In this document: in pieces, positions 41,649 to 53,846 of the stretch
Position numbering within the stretch: position 1 is the first letter of the stretch
How the letters are laid out: every line of letters starts with the position of its first letter
Assembly (NCBI GenBank): GCA_000499405.2
Contig: HG738148.1
Location: 7,803 to 71,802, forward strand
DNA: 64,000 nucleotides
Origin: Onchocerca volvulus
Lineage: Eukaryota; Nematoda; Chromadorea; Rhabditida; Onchocercidae
Reading direction: 5' to 3'
Notes under the pieces: model-generated
Told to the model about the DNA's origin: nothing
The model's input: the letters and a program-made list of their open reading frames with translations, nothing else
Databases searched by the model: none
Made by a program: the position numbers and the translations under genes

Positions 41649-44600
41649 CTATTTGCCCGTTTCTTCAGCGATTGCCTGCTGCAATAAATTCATGATTTCT
41701 GTATGCAAACGATTTAAACGCATTGGACTTTGAATCATATCCAACTTTTTCCAAATCATTTTTGCTGAAAATGAGGGCTTAGAAACATTGCAAACTACAT
41801 ATTTTCTTGATAATCTATTTTTCACTGTTTAACCACAGATAAATTCAGAGAGAGATATTAAAAGCTGGGATCTTTTTTTTTTTTGTAACCCTAACTATCA
41901 TAACACGAAGTATATAACCGAAACATTAATCAGAAACATCATGCGATTAATACAGAATTTTTTAATATTAAAAAATAGTATTGCTTGAAGTTGATTAGTG
42001 CTTTAGTCTAATAAAAATAAAAGAAAATAATGGTGTATTGCCTTTCTATTTTATTGACTTTATAGAATCAATCAACAAATTATTTTCTCATCATTGCATA
42101 CAATGGATTAAACGATGTCATGGAAGGTGACATAACTAATCACATTTCACTAAATAACAGTGTTCGACAGATTTAAAATTTAATTAGTTTTTAATTGTTC
42201 GCTTTTCCCTTACGGCAATATCATGCGATTACACATTTTAAAAAAAAAATAAATAAAATAAAATTTCAAAAAAAAGCAAAAACAAACAAAAAATAAAATT
42301 TCAAACATACCAAACAATTCATTCATCCCACCTTGCTGTTCGTTTGGGCCGGCTGATTTATTACTTCCGATTTCTAGCGTCGACCGAATAAGCGGTCTAC
42401 CCTAAAATATATTGTAGTAGAACACTGAATGTTTTAAACCTAACTGAAAACTCAAATCCATAAACGCAACTTAGGAATTTTGAAATGATTCATTAAAACT
42501 ACCTATTGATTTTTTAAGATGAGAAAACTGAAGACATTCAGTAAAAATAAACTAATTGAAATTCCAACAGTAGATAGTCTACTCCGAATTTCAACCGCTG
42601 CCGAGAAGCTGTAGGATGGATGAAGATCGCGCACAGCTCTTAATAAGTCTTCTAACACCACTAGTGTTTATACAAAATTTTTAAAATAGTAAAAACTTGT
42701 GGTATGAATTAAAGGTCTTACATTTAGTTCAGTATCGCCTCGTCCTGAAGTAACTAATAACCTCGGTGGTTTCGGTACCGATTTTTGCCGTATTCTTATC
42801 TGTTCTAGAATGGTAAAACTAATTCATCATAAAACGGAGAATTGAAGCCCGTTAAAAGTGAATAAAGGAAGAATACTTGTGAAATAGAATACGTTGATGC
42901 AAACAGAAAAATAAAAAAAAAAGTGTGTGAAAGAAAAAATGGATGCTTGCTTTTTAATTTTGTGATTATTTGAAAAAAAGAAAGGAATTTTCTTGAAAAA
43001 ATTATTTCTGCCTTAAATTTTGTATAATGATTTTCTTTTGAGGAATTTTGAATGACATTTGAAGATTCAAATATGTGAAACAAGATGTTCACATTTATCA
43101 AATTCTTTAGTTTATAGCTGCCACATTTTCCCCACTCTAGCTTTCCGCAAGCTTAACATTTCTCTATGATATTATCATTCTTAAATGCATAAATCCATAT
43201 TCCGTTTGAGTACTTCAACTTATCACATGAATATAACAGAGTAATTCACATTTCCGAACTAAACAATTAAAAATATAGCTCGAGAACCAATAAATCTTTC
43301 TTGGGCATTCTTCTCGCCCTTAAGCCTTAATTAATAAGTGAAGCCTTACGTATTATTATTTTAATGAAAAAATTCTTGCATTGTTACATCATCGTTTTTT
43401 TGTGAATTTTGCAAAAAAAAAAAAAAAAAAATTTTAAAACGATGAAAAACCAAAACCTTCCATCATCAAATGCGGCTTCGGTGGGCCTTCGTAAATACGT
43501 TTCTGCAATTCTCGAATGCATTATTTGAAATTCAGAAAGTTCATAAAGATTATGAACTTCCAATAGTAAACATGACATCAGCACTTGTTGTATGCATACC
43601 ATTTATTGGTGAATGAATGACGCTATTAGTAGGGCACTTTTAGGATTTTTACATTATCAAGATATACGTTCTTATATTAGAAAGAATTCGAGGAAATAAT
43701 TTTTAAAAATTCTTTCGAATTTCTTTTCTTTTGCTGTTCTGCTTTCAACACCGATATATTTTTTTTAAAGGCTTCCCAATCAAAATAACTTTTTTTAAAA
43801 AGTAGCTGAGATTGCCATCATTTTTTAAATTTAAATCAGAAATTAATTTCTAGCTCTTCTATAAGAATTTATAATGTGTTAAAAACGAGTTTTGAGCAAA
43901 TCTGCTGAAATGAAAAGAGCAATTACAGATATCCAAAGAGTACATACGAGTCACACGTTTTTAAGTGCTTTTCAGAACTTTTTTGCATTTCATAATTCGT
44001 TTTCAATTTCACACATTTTAAAGCGTTTTATCCCCTTACATTTTTGTTTAATGACCAGAAAAAATGTGGTACCTAAATATTGCTTACATCAAATATTTTG
44101 AAAATTTTCAAAGCGAAAGCACCTTCGCAATGTTTGGGACCTAAATGCAATGCAAACCTGTTCAAAATAATTTTAAAAAAAAGCTTTATATTTGATGCCA
44201 TGATGTGAGCTAAACAGCATCACTATGAGAAGGGCATTTTTCATCACTTTTTTTTTCAGAACTAAATAGTTCAAGCTAATAAGCAATTCAATTGTCCAGA
44301 CTATTTTTATTTTAAAAAAAAAGTCAGCTATTAAAAAAAATTAAATAAAAAAAAAAACCGACTGACCTCCGACCCTGGATGACCAGGATGTATCGATGGT
44401 GTCGCTTCGTTGAAAAAACCAAATTTTTGTGGTGGAAAAAGATGAGGAGGTCCGGATACATTAGGATATCGTGTGGGCATCACTCTTTGTGCAGCATCCG
44501 TTCCAGGAGGATGCAGTGGCTGCAAATTTTATGCGACAAATATATAATCAAGAACTTGGTAACACACGAAAATCCAAAACATTGTATCTCAAACAATAAA

Positions 44601-45550
44601 TTTCCTTTTACGTATCTAAGATATCACAATACTGAATAATTTTTTAAGCCACATAATTATTTCTGAAAGCCATGTATCGAAAAATCGATCTGCAAAAAAA
44701 TAATTCCGAAGCTCTTTTTTTATAATGTATGAGAAGAAATCAATGATTTCTTGTATGAGAAGAAATCAAGTTTGATCTTTTCCATTTCTTATTTTTTATT
44801 ATTCTTATCAAATAATATTTGAAGAAAATGACACTGAAAAACAAAAGAAAAAAAAAGAGAATATTACTCTTCCACCAGGATGAGCCCCACGCATTAGCAT
44901 GTATTGCTGTTGATGATATGCTAATGAGGCCATTCGTCTTTTCACACCACCTCGTTTAGCATTATTTCTGAAAGAAATATGATTTTGCAAAAATATACTA
45001 GAAATTTAATAAAATAATAAATTAATCATGTTTATATAATTAAAACTATTTTATTTCCTTCATACGAATGTCTGAAAAATTATTTCAAAAATGGAAGCAT
45101 ATTTATTTTTAAAAAAACCTTGAAATTTAATATATCAATAGAACTCTAAAAATGTAGATAACACTTAATAAAAAATAGCAAAGATAATTTAGTAAACATA
45201 TTTTACAGATTATTTCAAATAAAAGAAACAAGACAGATATTAATACGATTACCAGCATAATCCGTCAAATAAATGTAGGTATAATAATCACAAATCGATA
45301 TACCATTAAAAAAAAAAAAAAGAACACGGTACTTGCAAGATATTTCTTCCAATGAAAAAATATTTCATGCAACTAATCTATAAAAAAAAAAAAAAAAAAA
45401 TAAAAATACATAAAAAAAAATACCTTAACATTGAAAGTAATACCTTTTTCTGCTCGATTGTTTTTCAGTAGTTACATTCTGATTCCCTCTGCGTCCTGAT
45501 TTGCCAGTACTATTCGCTAGATCCATACGACCACCAATCGTTGATGTCAT
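41649..45550 (-). CDS. unrecognised basic protein with BESS-like C-terminal helix pair
   Basis: I do not recognise the family. Exons with compatible phases: 45550-45444 (ATG), 44967-44868, 44519-44367, then about 43556 or 43583-43457, 42818-42722, 42401-42311, 41764-41649 (stop). The join between exons 3 and 4 does not keep phase as drawn, so a small exon is probably missing between 43.6 and 44.4 kb. Residues 1-50 are Ser/Thr/Arg-rich with a nuclear-localisation-like KRGGVKRR. Next comes a Gln/Met stretch (YHQQQYMLMRG), a Pro/His/Gly-rich low-complexity segment, and a helical segment around FQIMHSRIAETYLRRP. The last 35 residues (FAKMIWKKLDMIQSPMRLNR and beyond) resemble the BESS interaction motif of some chromatin proteins. 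A nuclear role is inferred only. Confidence 0.65.
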
Positions 45551-47087
45551 ATTATTTGCTTTGTAATGTGATAAATGAGTAGTACGTGTAATGTAAGTAT
45601 AAATATGAATGTATACTGAAACGAAAATAACAGAACATTCATAGGTCAAAAATTGACGTCATTTCAAAATCACGTCACCCATTAAATCTATGCTAACATG
45701 TAGTCATTTCAATATCCACTATCCCCTTTTTCTAATTCATTTTATGATACCTTTTGATTTAAAAAAAAAAAGAACCAACTCACGCCAACCTAAAACACAC
45801 ATTCCACGTCATACGTGAACCATACAACTGGAGAGTCTATTTCAGACTTATCCCAATAATCGCTCGCAAGACAATCCATAGGGTCCACTTTGCAAAAATG
45901 TTATCCCAGCAAGTATGGCAAAATATCATTTGCTTGTTTATAGAAAATTAATGTTATGAATTTTGAAATATTTTGTTTGAAAACTGTAAATTAGAAGAAA
46001 TGATCTGGTAATTTGAGAAAATAAGAAATATATATTAATTTAAAGATCGAAAAAAAAGTGAAAATATTGATGACTTATAATAATAGCAACAGTGAATAAA
46101 AGTAGAAGAATAAATGATTGATAATATTGATAAAGCGATACGGATGGAGAAATTGAAGAAAAATGTTAAAGATGGTATTATTTCAGAGGAAACAAAATGA
46201 AAGTTTAAAATATAGTCGAGCGGAGATTTATGCGAATGTATTGGAACTTGTAAGTCTTTTAAGTTTATTTACATCTGAAATGTATTGAAATCACATTTTT
46301 TCTATCCTTATTTAAATATTAGATTGTACTGGTTTTGTTGTTTTACTTTTTACATATTTTTATACCTTATTTGTTGATTTTTTCACGTAATTTAATTATT
46401 CAATTTTAAAATTTGAACATATCGATTATAATTATTTACGTGAAAAAAAAACTACCATATACGTAAGGTACATTTTACGTAAATTGCCTGCAATAATTGT
46501 TGGCTAATATTGTGTTCATTTCGAAATAAAATAAAATATGTGGACAAATCATATTGCTTAATTTTATCAACCAATTCGAGAATATTTATCATTCATGATC
46601 TGTCAATATTGACGTGAAAAATAAAAAAAAAAAAGATCATTTGGATATTTAGAAGAAATAATGGGTTTTGTAATGAAAAACAGTAAACTTGAATAAGACA
46701 ATCTGTTATGAATAATAAATTAGGTAATACAATCATTTGATAAGATCATTAAAGTTATCAGACAGAAAGCATAAAATTATCTTTACTAATTATTCCATTA
46801 TTTATTCGAATAAGCTATATGAAATTTTAAAAATGATAAAATTTTTAGGAAATCAAAGAGTGAAAATTTAAAAAAAAAATAAAAAGTTTCAAAATTTCAA
46901 GTTTATATTTTGTTTAATAAAAGTAACATAAGTTAGAAGAATAGTATAAAAAATTTATTAGATCATCAAAAAATTAATCTCGAAACAGATGATTTGACGA
47001 AAAGAATCACAGGGTTGCTTTTCCATAACTATTGTTGCTAGATAACCAAAATGATCATCAAAAATTTTGATATTTAAGTCTGGCTAA
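45551..47087. other. intergenic, possible small plus-strand frame
   Basis: At 46114 an ATG opens a 27-codon frame (MIDNIDKAIRMEKLKK and so on). It overlaps a TTATTTCAG acceptor, and a good donor (CTTGTAAGT) follows about 60 bp later, so an exon of an unidentified plus-strand gene is conceivable. Nothing else was recognised; a run of A-rich tracts lies at 45300-45420. Confidence 0.35.
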
Positions 47088-49214
47088 TTAATATTTCCAT
47101 AAATTTCGACCATCTTTTTTGATCACCGTTTTAAGGATTTCACCTTTGAAATAGGGATTCTGATGATTTTGGGGAAATTGTATGGGCATTTCTCTGACAG
47201 AGCGCTTTCGACGAGGTTCCTGAAATTCTAATTTTTTTTTTTTTTGAAAATTTATTTAAAAAAAACAAATTTAAAACTGAATAAAACTTGATGAAAAGAT
47301 GTGAGACATTAATTGAACGATATGATAAACTACAAATTTGAATTTGCATTAGAAATCCATTTTTTTTCTGTTGCAAACTATAATCTTAAAAGATTGTTAT
47401 CTTATCGTCCAATTCTTTTTTCATGAAAAAGTTTTTTGAATCATCAAAAATAATGCAACTGGCATCATACAGATTTCATAAAATTGAGTAAATATTACGA
47501 TTCAAATCAAAATGCCAAAATAATTATTGCTCTACTATTAGTTGAATATACAGATTTAAAAACTTAGATGTAAAAATTCAATTCTTTGAAACAATAATTT
47601 AAATGCACAAATTTAAAAAACCCAAATATTTCGCATTGATTAATTGCAAAATACATTATCATCCTCTTTTATTCTTTACACTTACCATTTCTTGCGATCG
47701 TTTTTCATGAAATTTTTTAGCAATAAGAGTTTTATGTAATCCTTGATCGTTGAGAATATTTTGCAAACTTTCTTCCAAATCTTCATCTGCCTTTTTATCC
47801 GGACAACTGAAACTTTCACTTATTTGTTCACTAAAAAAAAAAAAAACACTAAATATAACAGGAATTTTTAAATTTTCCATTTTTTCATTTCTACAAAATT
47901 CGATCTAGGTAATTTGTCATAATACAGGATTAATTGCAAATCAATCAGGAGGAATAAATTAACATGGTACATTATTGATCCAGATAATATAAAATATATA
48001 TTAATCGTCAACCAATAAGTTTTTCTTTAAATTATTGATAACTTTAATCGGTAAATAAACTGAAGATAAAAATCAAATTTTAGCATCATTAATTTGTTTC
48101 TCGCCTTTTTATCTTCTCTTTATGGCAACACAAACCAATTTTTGTTATTTGAAAAATTGTTATTATTAGCGTATGATTTTTATATCAAAACATTTTATTT
48201 ATTACCATTGTTATTTAATAATTCCATACCATTCAAATGATTATTACACTGACTAATTTGATAGTTTGTGTATCATTTAAATGAATTGTTTTGAAAATTT
48301 TTTCGAACCAAAAATTAAAAAATCTCGTTTTTCAAATTTCTTTCGAAATCTACAAATTGAAAAATAACACTCAAAAATTCGATAACTTACAGTGATATGA
48401 ATCAATAGAATATTTTTTTAATATATGCTTTTTTGGATATTCCATTGTTTAAACTTATCATTAGCATAATCTATCATCTCGCTATTGTCAATTACTACTT
48501 ATCATAATTTTTTTTATCACTCTTATCTTTTTTTGATCATTTTTGCTCGATTTAAATCTTCTATTAATGATTTTTGATTACTTGAACATATGTTCTTGAT
48601 CGCAAATGCATGTTTGACTGGCTTGATAATTTCGTGAAAATTCGGCGCTATTTTCAAATTCTTCCAAGCAACCATCCGCTGCTGTATAGCCCAATGGACA
48701 TGGATTTGGTGGTTCACAATAGGATGGCAATATGCTGTCGCTTTTAACCTATAAGTTAGAAATCTAAAACTTTTTGAATGTCAAAAAGATGCTAAAGAGT
48801 TGTGATAACAAAATTTAGCTATAAATGATTTTCGTTTTGCTGAAATCAAAACAATAATGCATTGCGCCATGGAAATAAGCTCACCTTTTCTCGTTCTTCA
48901 TAACTCGAATCAGGCCGCAGAAGTTGCGAACCTTCACCAGCTCCACCTGCAACTGATTCTGCTTTATCATATCTTTGTATCCCTGTTAAACTGGTAGTTT
49001 TCATTATGCATTTATTTTAGCAAATAAATTTAGTTAAAATATGAACAAAAGGAATTCTAACCTTCCATACTAATAATTTTCTAAAATTTTCAAGAAATTT
49101 CTAAAAATAAAAATCATAAAGATACCTGTCATGTATTTATGCCCCAAAGATAGTGGACTCGGAATGGTTTCAATGCCACGATTTATCAAACCAAGAAATT
49201 CGGGTATATCCTAC

Positions 49215-49245
<31 letters not shown>

Positions 49246-49771
49246 GAAAATAAAATAAAAAAATAAAAAAAAATATCAGTTATGGTAATACAAAGAATTA
49301 CAATGTCACTATCAATTAAGAAAGAATGGTTTCATTTCCATAGTTTTTTTTATCAAATCTTTTGATAAATAGCAATTTTGTCGATTAGAAAAAATTATTC
49401 AAAATTTTTGCAATTAAATAATTTAGTAATTAGAGATGCAAAATGAATTTCAGTAATGCTATAATCCCTAATCTTTTATTACAACAAAATTCCAATCAAC
49501 AGATCTATTTTTTTATACTCATTGTAACGGATCTGAATTTACAGTCTAGTCTGACTAGTAGCAGTATTTTTAGCCGAAAAATTAAAATTGAACAATAAAA
49601 AAATAACTTTGTAGAAGTAAATAGAAATAACGAATTTAAGCATCAATTCAGATTTTACTGAGAAAAATTGGATGACAAAAAATAAACCTGATGTGCCACC
49701 AGATCAATAGCTTTGGCATCCTTGAAACAGGCAAACAAAATGATGGCTGTAACTAGGACGAGTATTGCCAT
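47088..49771 (-). CDS. sbt-1: neuroendocrine protein 7B2 (secretogranin V)
   Basis: A secretory-pathway chaperone and inhibitor of prohormone convertase 2. Exons: 49771-49688, 49210-49126, 48982-48885, 48748-48582, 47830-47686, 47219-47088; 236 residues, all phases match. Residues 1-20 form a signal peptide ([16 protein letters not shown], cleavage near DAKA). The family core [17 protein letters not shown] with two cysteines is in exon 4, followed by SAEFSRNYQ, matching human SAEFSRE-type sequence (TAEFSREFQ). Exon 6 begins with the furin-type site RRKRS, then the CT peptide containing [15 protein letters not shown], the counterpart of NPYLQGQRLDNVVAKK. Between RRKRSV and NPY there are about 12 extra residues. 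Expression in neurons and partnership with a PC2-type convertase are inferred from the family. The gene symbol follows the C. elegans orthologue name. Confidence 0.93.
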
Positions 49772-51422
49772 GATTGATTAAAAAAAAAAAAAACGGCCAA
49801 ATGATTGAGGCCAAAATCAGAATGAAAAACAGCGTGCAACTCAACCGCACACGCGGCTCCGATTGCCTCTAACTAAGACGAAAGGCCATGTTTACTCCTC
49901 AGATGATGAGGCCTTAGCAATGCCCAAGAGTAACTGCTGGGAAAAAGTCGATGAATAACAGCGGCCAAACACATAAGAGTGAGTTATATGGGGAAAAAAA
50001 AAAAAAAACTTAATAAAATGACTTAGAATTTGCTCAAATTTTCATTTGCTTTCCCGCAAAATGAGAATTTAGTCAATGGATTGAATACGTGAAAAAGTTT
50101 TTGTCGTTCGAATGAAAAGTTGCGCAAAAAGTGACGCAATTAATTTGAGCATAAAAATTGTACGCAAAAAAGTAGGCATATTCAATATAATTCTGATTAA
50201 ATTTTCATTAGCAATTACAATTCAATTTAATTCGACATTTTATGAGGAATTATTTCAAAAATTTCGCAATTACTAATTTTATTCAAAAATTTGTTGTAAT
50301 ATAAGAATTGAGCTTATGATTATGACGAAATAATGATTAGATACGTAAAACTTGTTAAGCTATAACTATAAACATCGAAAATTATATTAAGGATATTGCG
50401 GACTTCTATGTGATTTGTAACGAAAGATAAATGATTATTTCAGAAGAATGCAACGAAATGAAGTAAAGATAATTCAAATTTTCAATAATTTTAATATAAA
50501 ATGATGTGAGTAAGTTCAAGATATGCCAAAGAAAAATTCAACAAGTGAGATAAAAAATGATAAAAATTCATCTTAAATCAAATTACTGTCTGTAATAATA
50601 ATATCATTGAAATTGATGAAATAATTTGACCGATGATCAATAATTATTAATTGTCAGTCGATATTGATTGAGGGAAGACTGATTGTTTGTTTGTTTTTTT
50701 TTTTAATTTAATCATATGAACAAATATCGTTTGATTAATATTAGATTATTTTGAACTCTTTTTTTTTTTCAAGTGTAATTAAAATGTTAATTAAAAGTTA
50801 TCTTTTTTGATTCAGATTAGATAACACATATTGTGGTTGAAAGAGTAATGATAATATATTTATCATAGATTTTGGCAGATATTTCTCTATAAAATGATGT
50901 AATATTCTCGCAAAAAAAAAGCAGTCTCCGGGGTGAAATTTCCGATCATTAACTTTTTATTCCTCTTACTGATAACAGGAAAGAAGGTGCACAAGATATC
51001 ATGATATCAGAATGGCATCCTCTTTTCATCCAAAAGCCTCAATATTAATCTTTAATTTGTTTTTTAATTTAATCAACTTTACTTTCTTCTTATTACTTTA
51101 TATCCAATTACTTGTTACTTATCTTAATAAAAATTATGTGATAGTGTTATCAGTTCGCAAGGTATGTTTGCCAATTGTTCATACCATGTTATTTGAATAT
51201 TCACCAACGACTAAAGTAACATATAAATTGGTAGTTCAGGAAACTTAACTATACAACTAAAATAGATATGCTTTTTATGTAAAGGATAATTTCGATACAT
51301 GACTGGGGTGGAATTCTAAGAAAATTCATTCCGATCATTCATCTAAATTTGAAGAAGAAAATTTCCTTGAATTTTATTTAAATGATAATTCAGCAATATT
51401 GAAACTTATTTGAACGTATATA
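49772..51422. other. 7B2 promoter side and intergenic DNA
   Basis: The first 200 bp (49790-49990) are less AT-rich than the rest and probably hold the 7B2 promoter and 5' UTR. At 51012 an ATG opens a plus-strand frame with a strongly hydrophobic segment, ending at a good donor (AAGGTATGT, exon end 51161) and preceded by a GATAACAG acceptor. It could be the first exon of a small membrane or secreted protein, but no second exon was found. Confidence 0.4.
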
Positions 51423-51716
51423 TGTTTATTGCGCATGATTTAATCAATGATCATAGAGTAAGTAGACATGCGATCGAGAATTTCATTCATTAAAATAAAA
51501 AATGTAATAAAAAGTAGAAAAAAAATACATTAAAAAATGAATAAATTTGTAAAGAGAAATATGTTTATTGCGCATGATTTAATCAATGATCATAGAGTAA
51601 GTAGACATGAGATCGAGAATTTCATTCATTAAAATGAAAAATATAATAAAAAGTAGAAAAAAAAAACAATATTGATATATATATCAGATATAAAATGAAT
51701 AAATTTGTAAATAGAA
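51423..51716 (+). repeat. tandem duplication of about 138-140 bp
   Basis: Two direct copies, starting at about 51423 and 51560, share ATGTTTATTGCGCATGATTT and the following 100 bp with few differences. The second carries a short TATATA insertion. Confidence 0.9.
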
Positions 51717-51836
51717 AATAATAATAATAGGAAGAAATTTTTTTCAATAAAGTAAGAACAAAAATTAAGAATAGAAAATTGACTGAAATTGAATTTTGCG
51801 GGAATTCAATTGATGGGATGCATAAATAATTAACAN

Positions 51837-51867
<31 letters not shown>

Positions 51868-51870
<3 letters not shown>

Positions 51871-51960
51871 CGTGAAACTTCTTCATATGTAATTTCAAAT
51901 CTCTGTTCGATTTAAAACTTTCATTGCAAAACAGTGAAGGTGAACCACACTTTGCAGTAA
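51868..51960 (-). pseudogene. C2H2 zinc-finger fragment, damaged
   Basis: The minus strand encodes FCNESF, then DLKLHMKKFHA, clearly related to the finger at 14602-14715. The first zinc-ligand cysteine is lost by a small change of frame in the CTVC region. A T run and an N (51836) follow directly, so the downstream sequence is unreliable. A relic of a dispersed zinc-finger exon. Confidence 0.6.
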
Positions 51961-52588
51961 GTTTTCATATGGTTGTTGAAATATCTATTTTGGAGAAAAT
52001 TTGCAACAGCTTACGAAAATTTTTGGAATTTAATTATTTATTTTAAGTATTTAAGTAGTTGATAGTAATTGATAATTGATAGTAATTTAAGTAGTTGGCT
52101 AAGTGTCAATCATTTTGTACTAACCTTTCAAACTTTTCTTCTCGGATTTATATTTTTGCAATCGTTTTTCTGAACTATAATTTGCATTTTTTCTTTTTTT
52201 TATTAATGCATTTTATGTAGCAGTTATATTATGAAACATTTGAAACAAACTATTTTGCTAATAATTTGATATCCCAAATATTTCAACAGTTGAAGAAAAT
52301 GTTTTGTTTTCAATAATTTGAACATTTTTTATGTAAGCAGCAATGCAGAGTTCAAACAATTAGTACGAAAAAATTCAAAACATAACATCGGTGAAAATTA
52401 AAAAGGAAATAAAAAAAGTGAAAATATAAATTGGCAAAGAAAAACTCAAAGGAAAGTAAAACACATCAGAATTTGGTATGTACAATTATATTGGAAACAA
52501 ATAATGAAGTGAAATGAAGTTTAGATGAAAGCAATAAAAGAACCTTGAAAAGACTAATTTTCATTATTCCAAAAAGGATTCAAATGTA

Positions 52589-53846
52589 TCACAGCGATAA
52601 CAATCGCAAGTAATCTTTTAAACTCGACGGTATTGGAAGATTTTCCACAAATCGGCCATTTGCAAGTTGCGATGCTGGGAATGATTTGCGTATAGCAAGA
52701 CGACATAAATGTAAAAGTGTTGGCACCTATAATTTATATGATTTGAAAAGTCAAAAGTATTTTTAGTATTTTAACAAAAGTGTTTTAACATTTCGACTTA
52801 AGTTAAATTGAAAATTATCTAAAAATAAGACAATATGGAATTATTTATTGTTTCTCGAAAATAATAAAAGGAAATATCATATTAATTTTTTTTGTCATCG
52901 TATCTGGTATAATATTGTGAACAGTAAAGAATTTGAATTTATGTTTATAGTTTAATTCATAGATTCCCTTATAATAATCCTTTGTTTTGAGTGTTCATAC
53001 GCACTGATTTGCAGATTATTCAAGACATTATATCACTGATAAGTTAACGGGTGAATATAACTGTAGGAAATCCATAGCTATCTTTGCTTGTAAAATTTGA
53101 ATTGCTAAAATCACATACTTTTTCGCATATTTCATTTGCATGCCCTATTATTCTTTCANTAATAATCCTTTGTTTTGAGTGTTCATACGCACTGATTTGC
53201 AGATTATTCAAGACATTATATCACTGATAAGTTCACGGGTGAATATAACTGTAGGAAATCCATAGCTATCTCTGCTTGTAAAATTTGAATTGCTAAAATC
53301 ACATACTTTTTCGCATATTTCATTTGCATGCCCTATTATTCTTTCAAAAAATGAACAAACCTCTTCTTTCCCTATTTTCATATCCGGCCTGCTGAGTCTC
53401 AAAAGCAGTTCATCAATCTGAATAATTTCAAAATCAATCAATCAGAGAAACATGATTTGTGGCCTTCATTTGACCGACTATAACTATTTTGATTATTTGA
53501 TCATCGAAATGCAAAAGTGCTAACAACTGAGACTCACAACAAGATATTTCCATCGATAATAGATGAAATTAATTCTTGCTTCGATTATTTTCATCCTCAA
53601 ATCATTGAGCAGGTGTCGCAAATCGTTTATATCTAAATTACATGAACGAAATTGTGATAATCAAATTGATAAATTTAGATAAATATGGTTATATACCTAA
53701 TAAAGGCAAGAATTTCCTTGAAAAGGAACTGAAATGATACAAAATGCAGCAAAAAAAGAAAAAAAATACGAAACATATGATCAAAGCCGTATACATCGCG
53801 ACATACCTCTCAACTGATGCTTTGCTTCTTCAATTCTTGTCGACAT
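52589..53846 (-). CDS. coiled-coil and SOCS-box protein, copy A
   Basis: Candidate exons: 53846-53807 (ATG, MSTRIEEAKHQLR, possibly continuing upstream), 53595-53538 (RMKIIEARINF), 53417 downwards (IDELLLRLSR to an in-frame stop at 53208), and the SOCS-box exon 52726-52589. The last encodes VPTLLHLCRLAIRK, an intervening GRFVENLPIPSS, then LKDYLRLLSL and a stop. This matches the SOCS-box pattern (BC box LxxLCRxxIR, then LPLPxxLKxYL), which recruits Elongin B/C to a cullin ubiquitin ligase. The third exon must end at one of several phase-0 donors (for example GAAAAAGTATGT) to reach the SOCS exon. Substrate binding would come from the helical part, with no known domain. The exon chain is hypothetical; the SOCS box itself is well supported. 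Part of exon 3 appears twice because of an assembly overlap at 53159. Confidence 0.6.
52972..53346 (+). repeat. unmerged contig overlap around N at 53159
   Basis: The 187 bp left of the single N (52972-53158) equal the 187 bp right of it (53160-53346) apart from a couple of base changes. The N sits exactly at the repeat border, the signature of two overlapping contig ends placed in series. Probably one locus in reality. Confidence 0.85.

Noticed and set aside
46114..46260. Small plus-strand gene starting MIDNIDKAIRM
   Set aside because: The acceptor and donor are suggestive, but the frames do not connect and no second exon was found; mentioned only as a possibility in the intergenic entry.
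51012..51248. Hydrophobic plus-strand frame as a full gene
   Set aside because: A plausible first exon with a donor, but no continuing exon and an AT-rich, Leu/Phe-rich composition typical of chance frames here.
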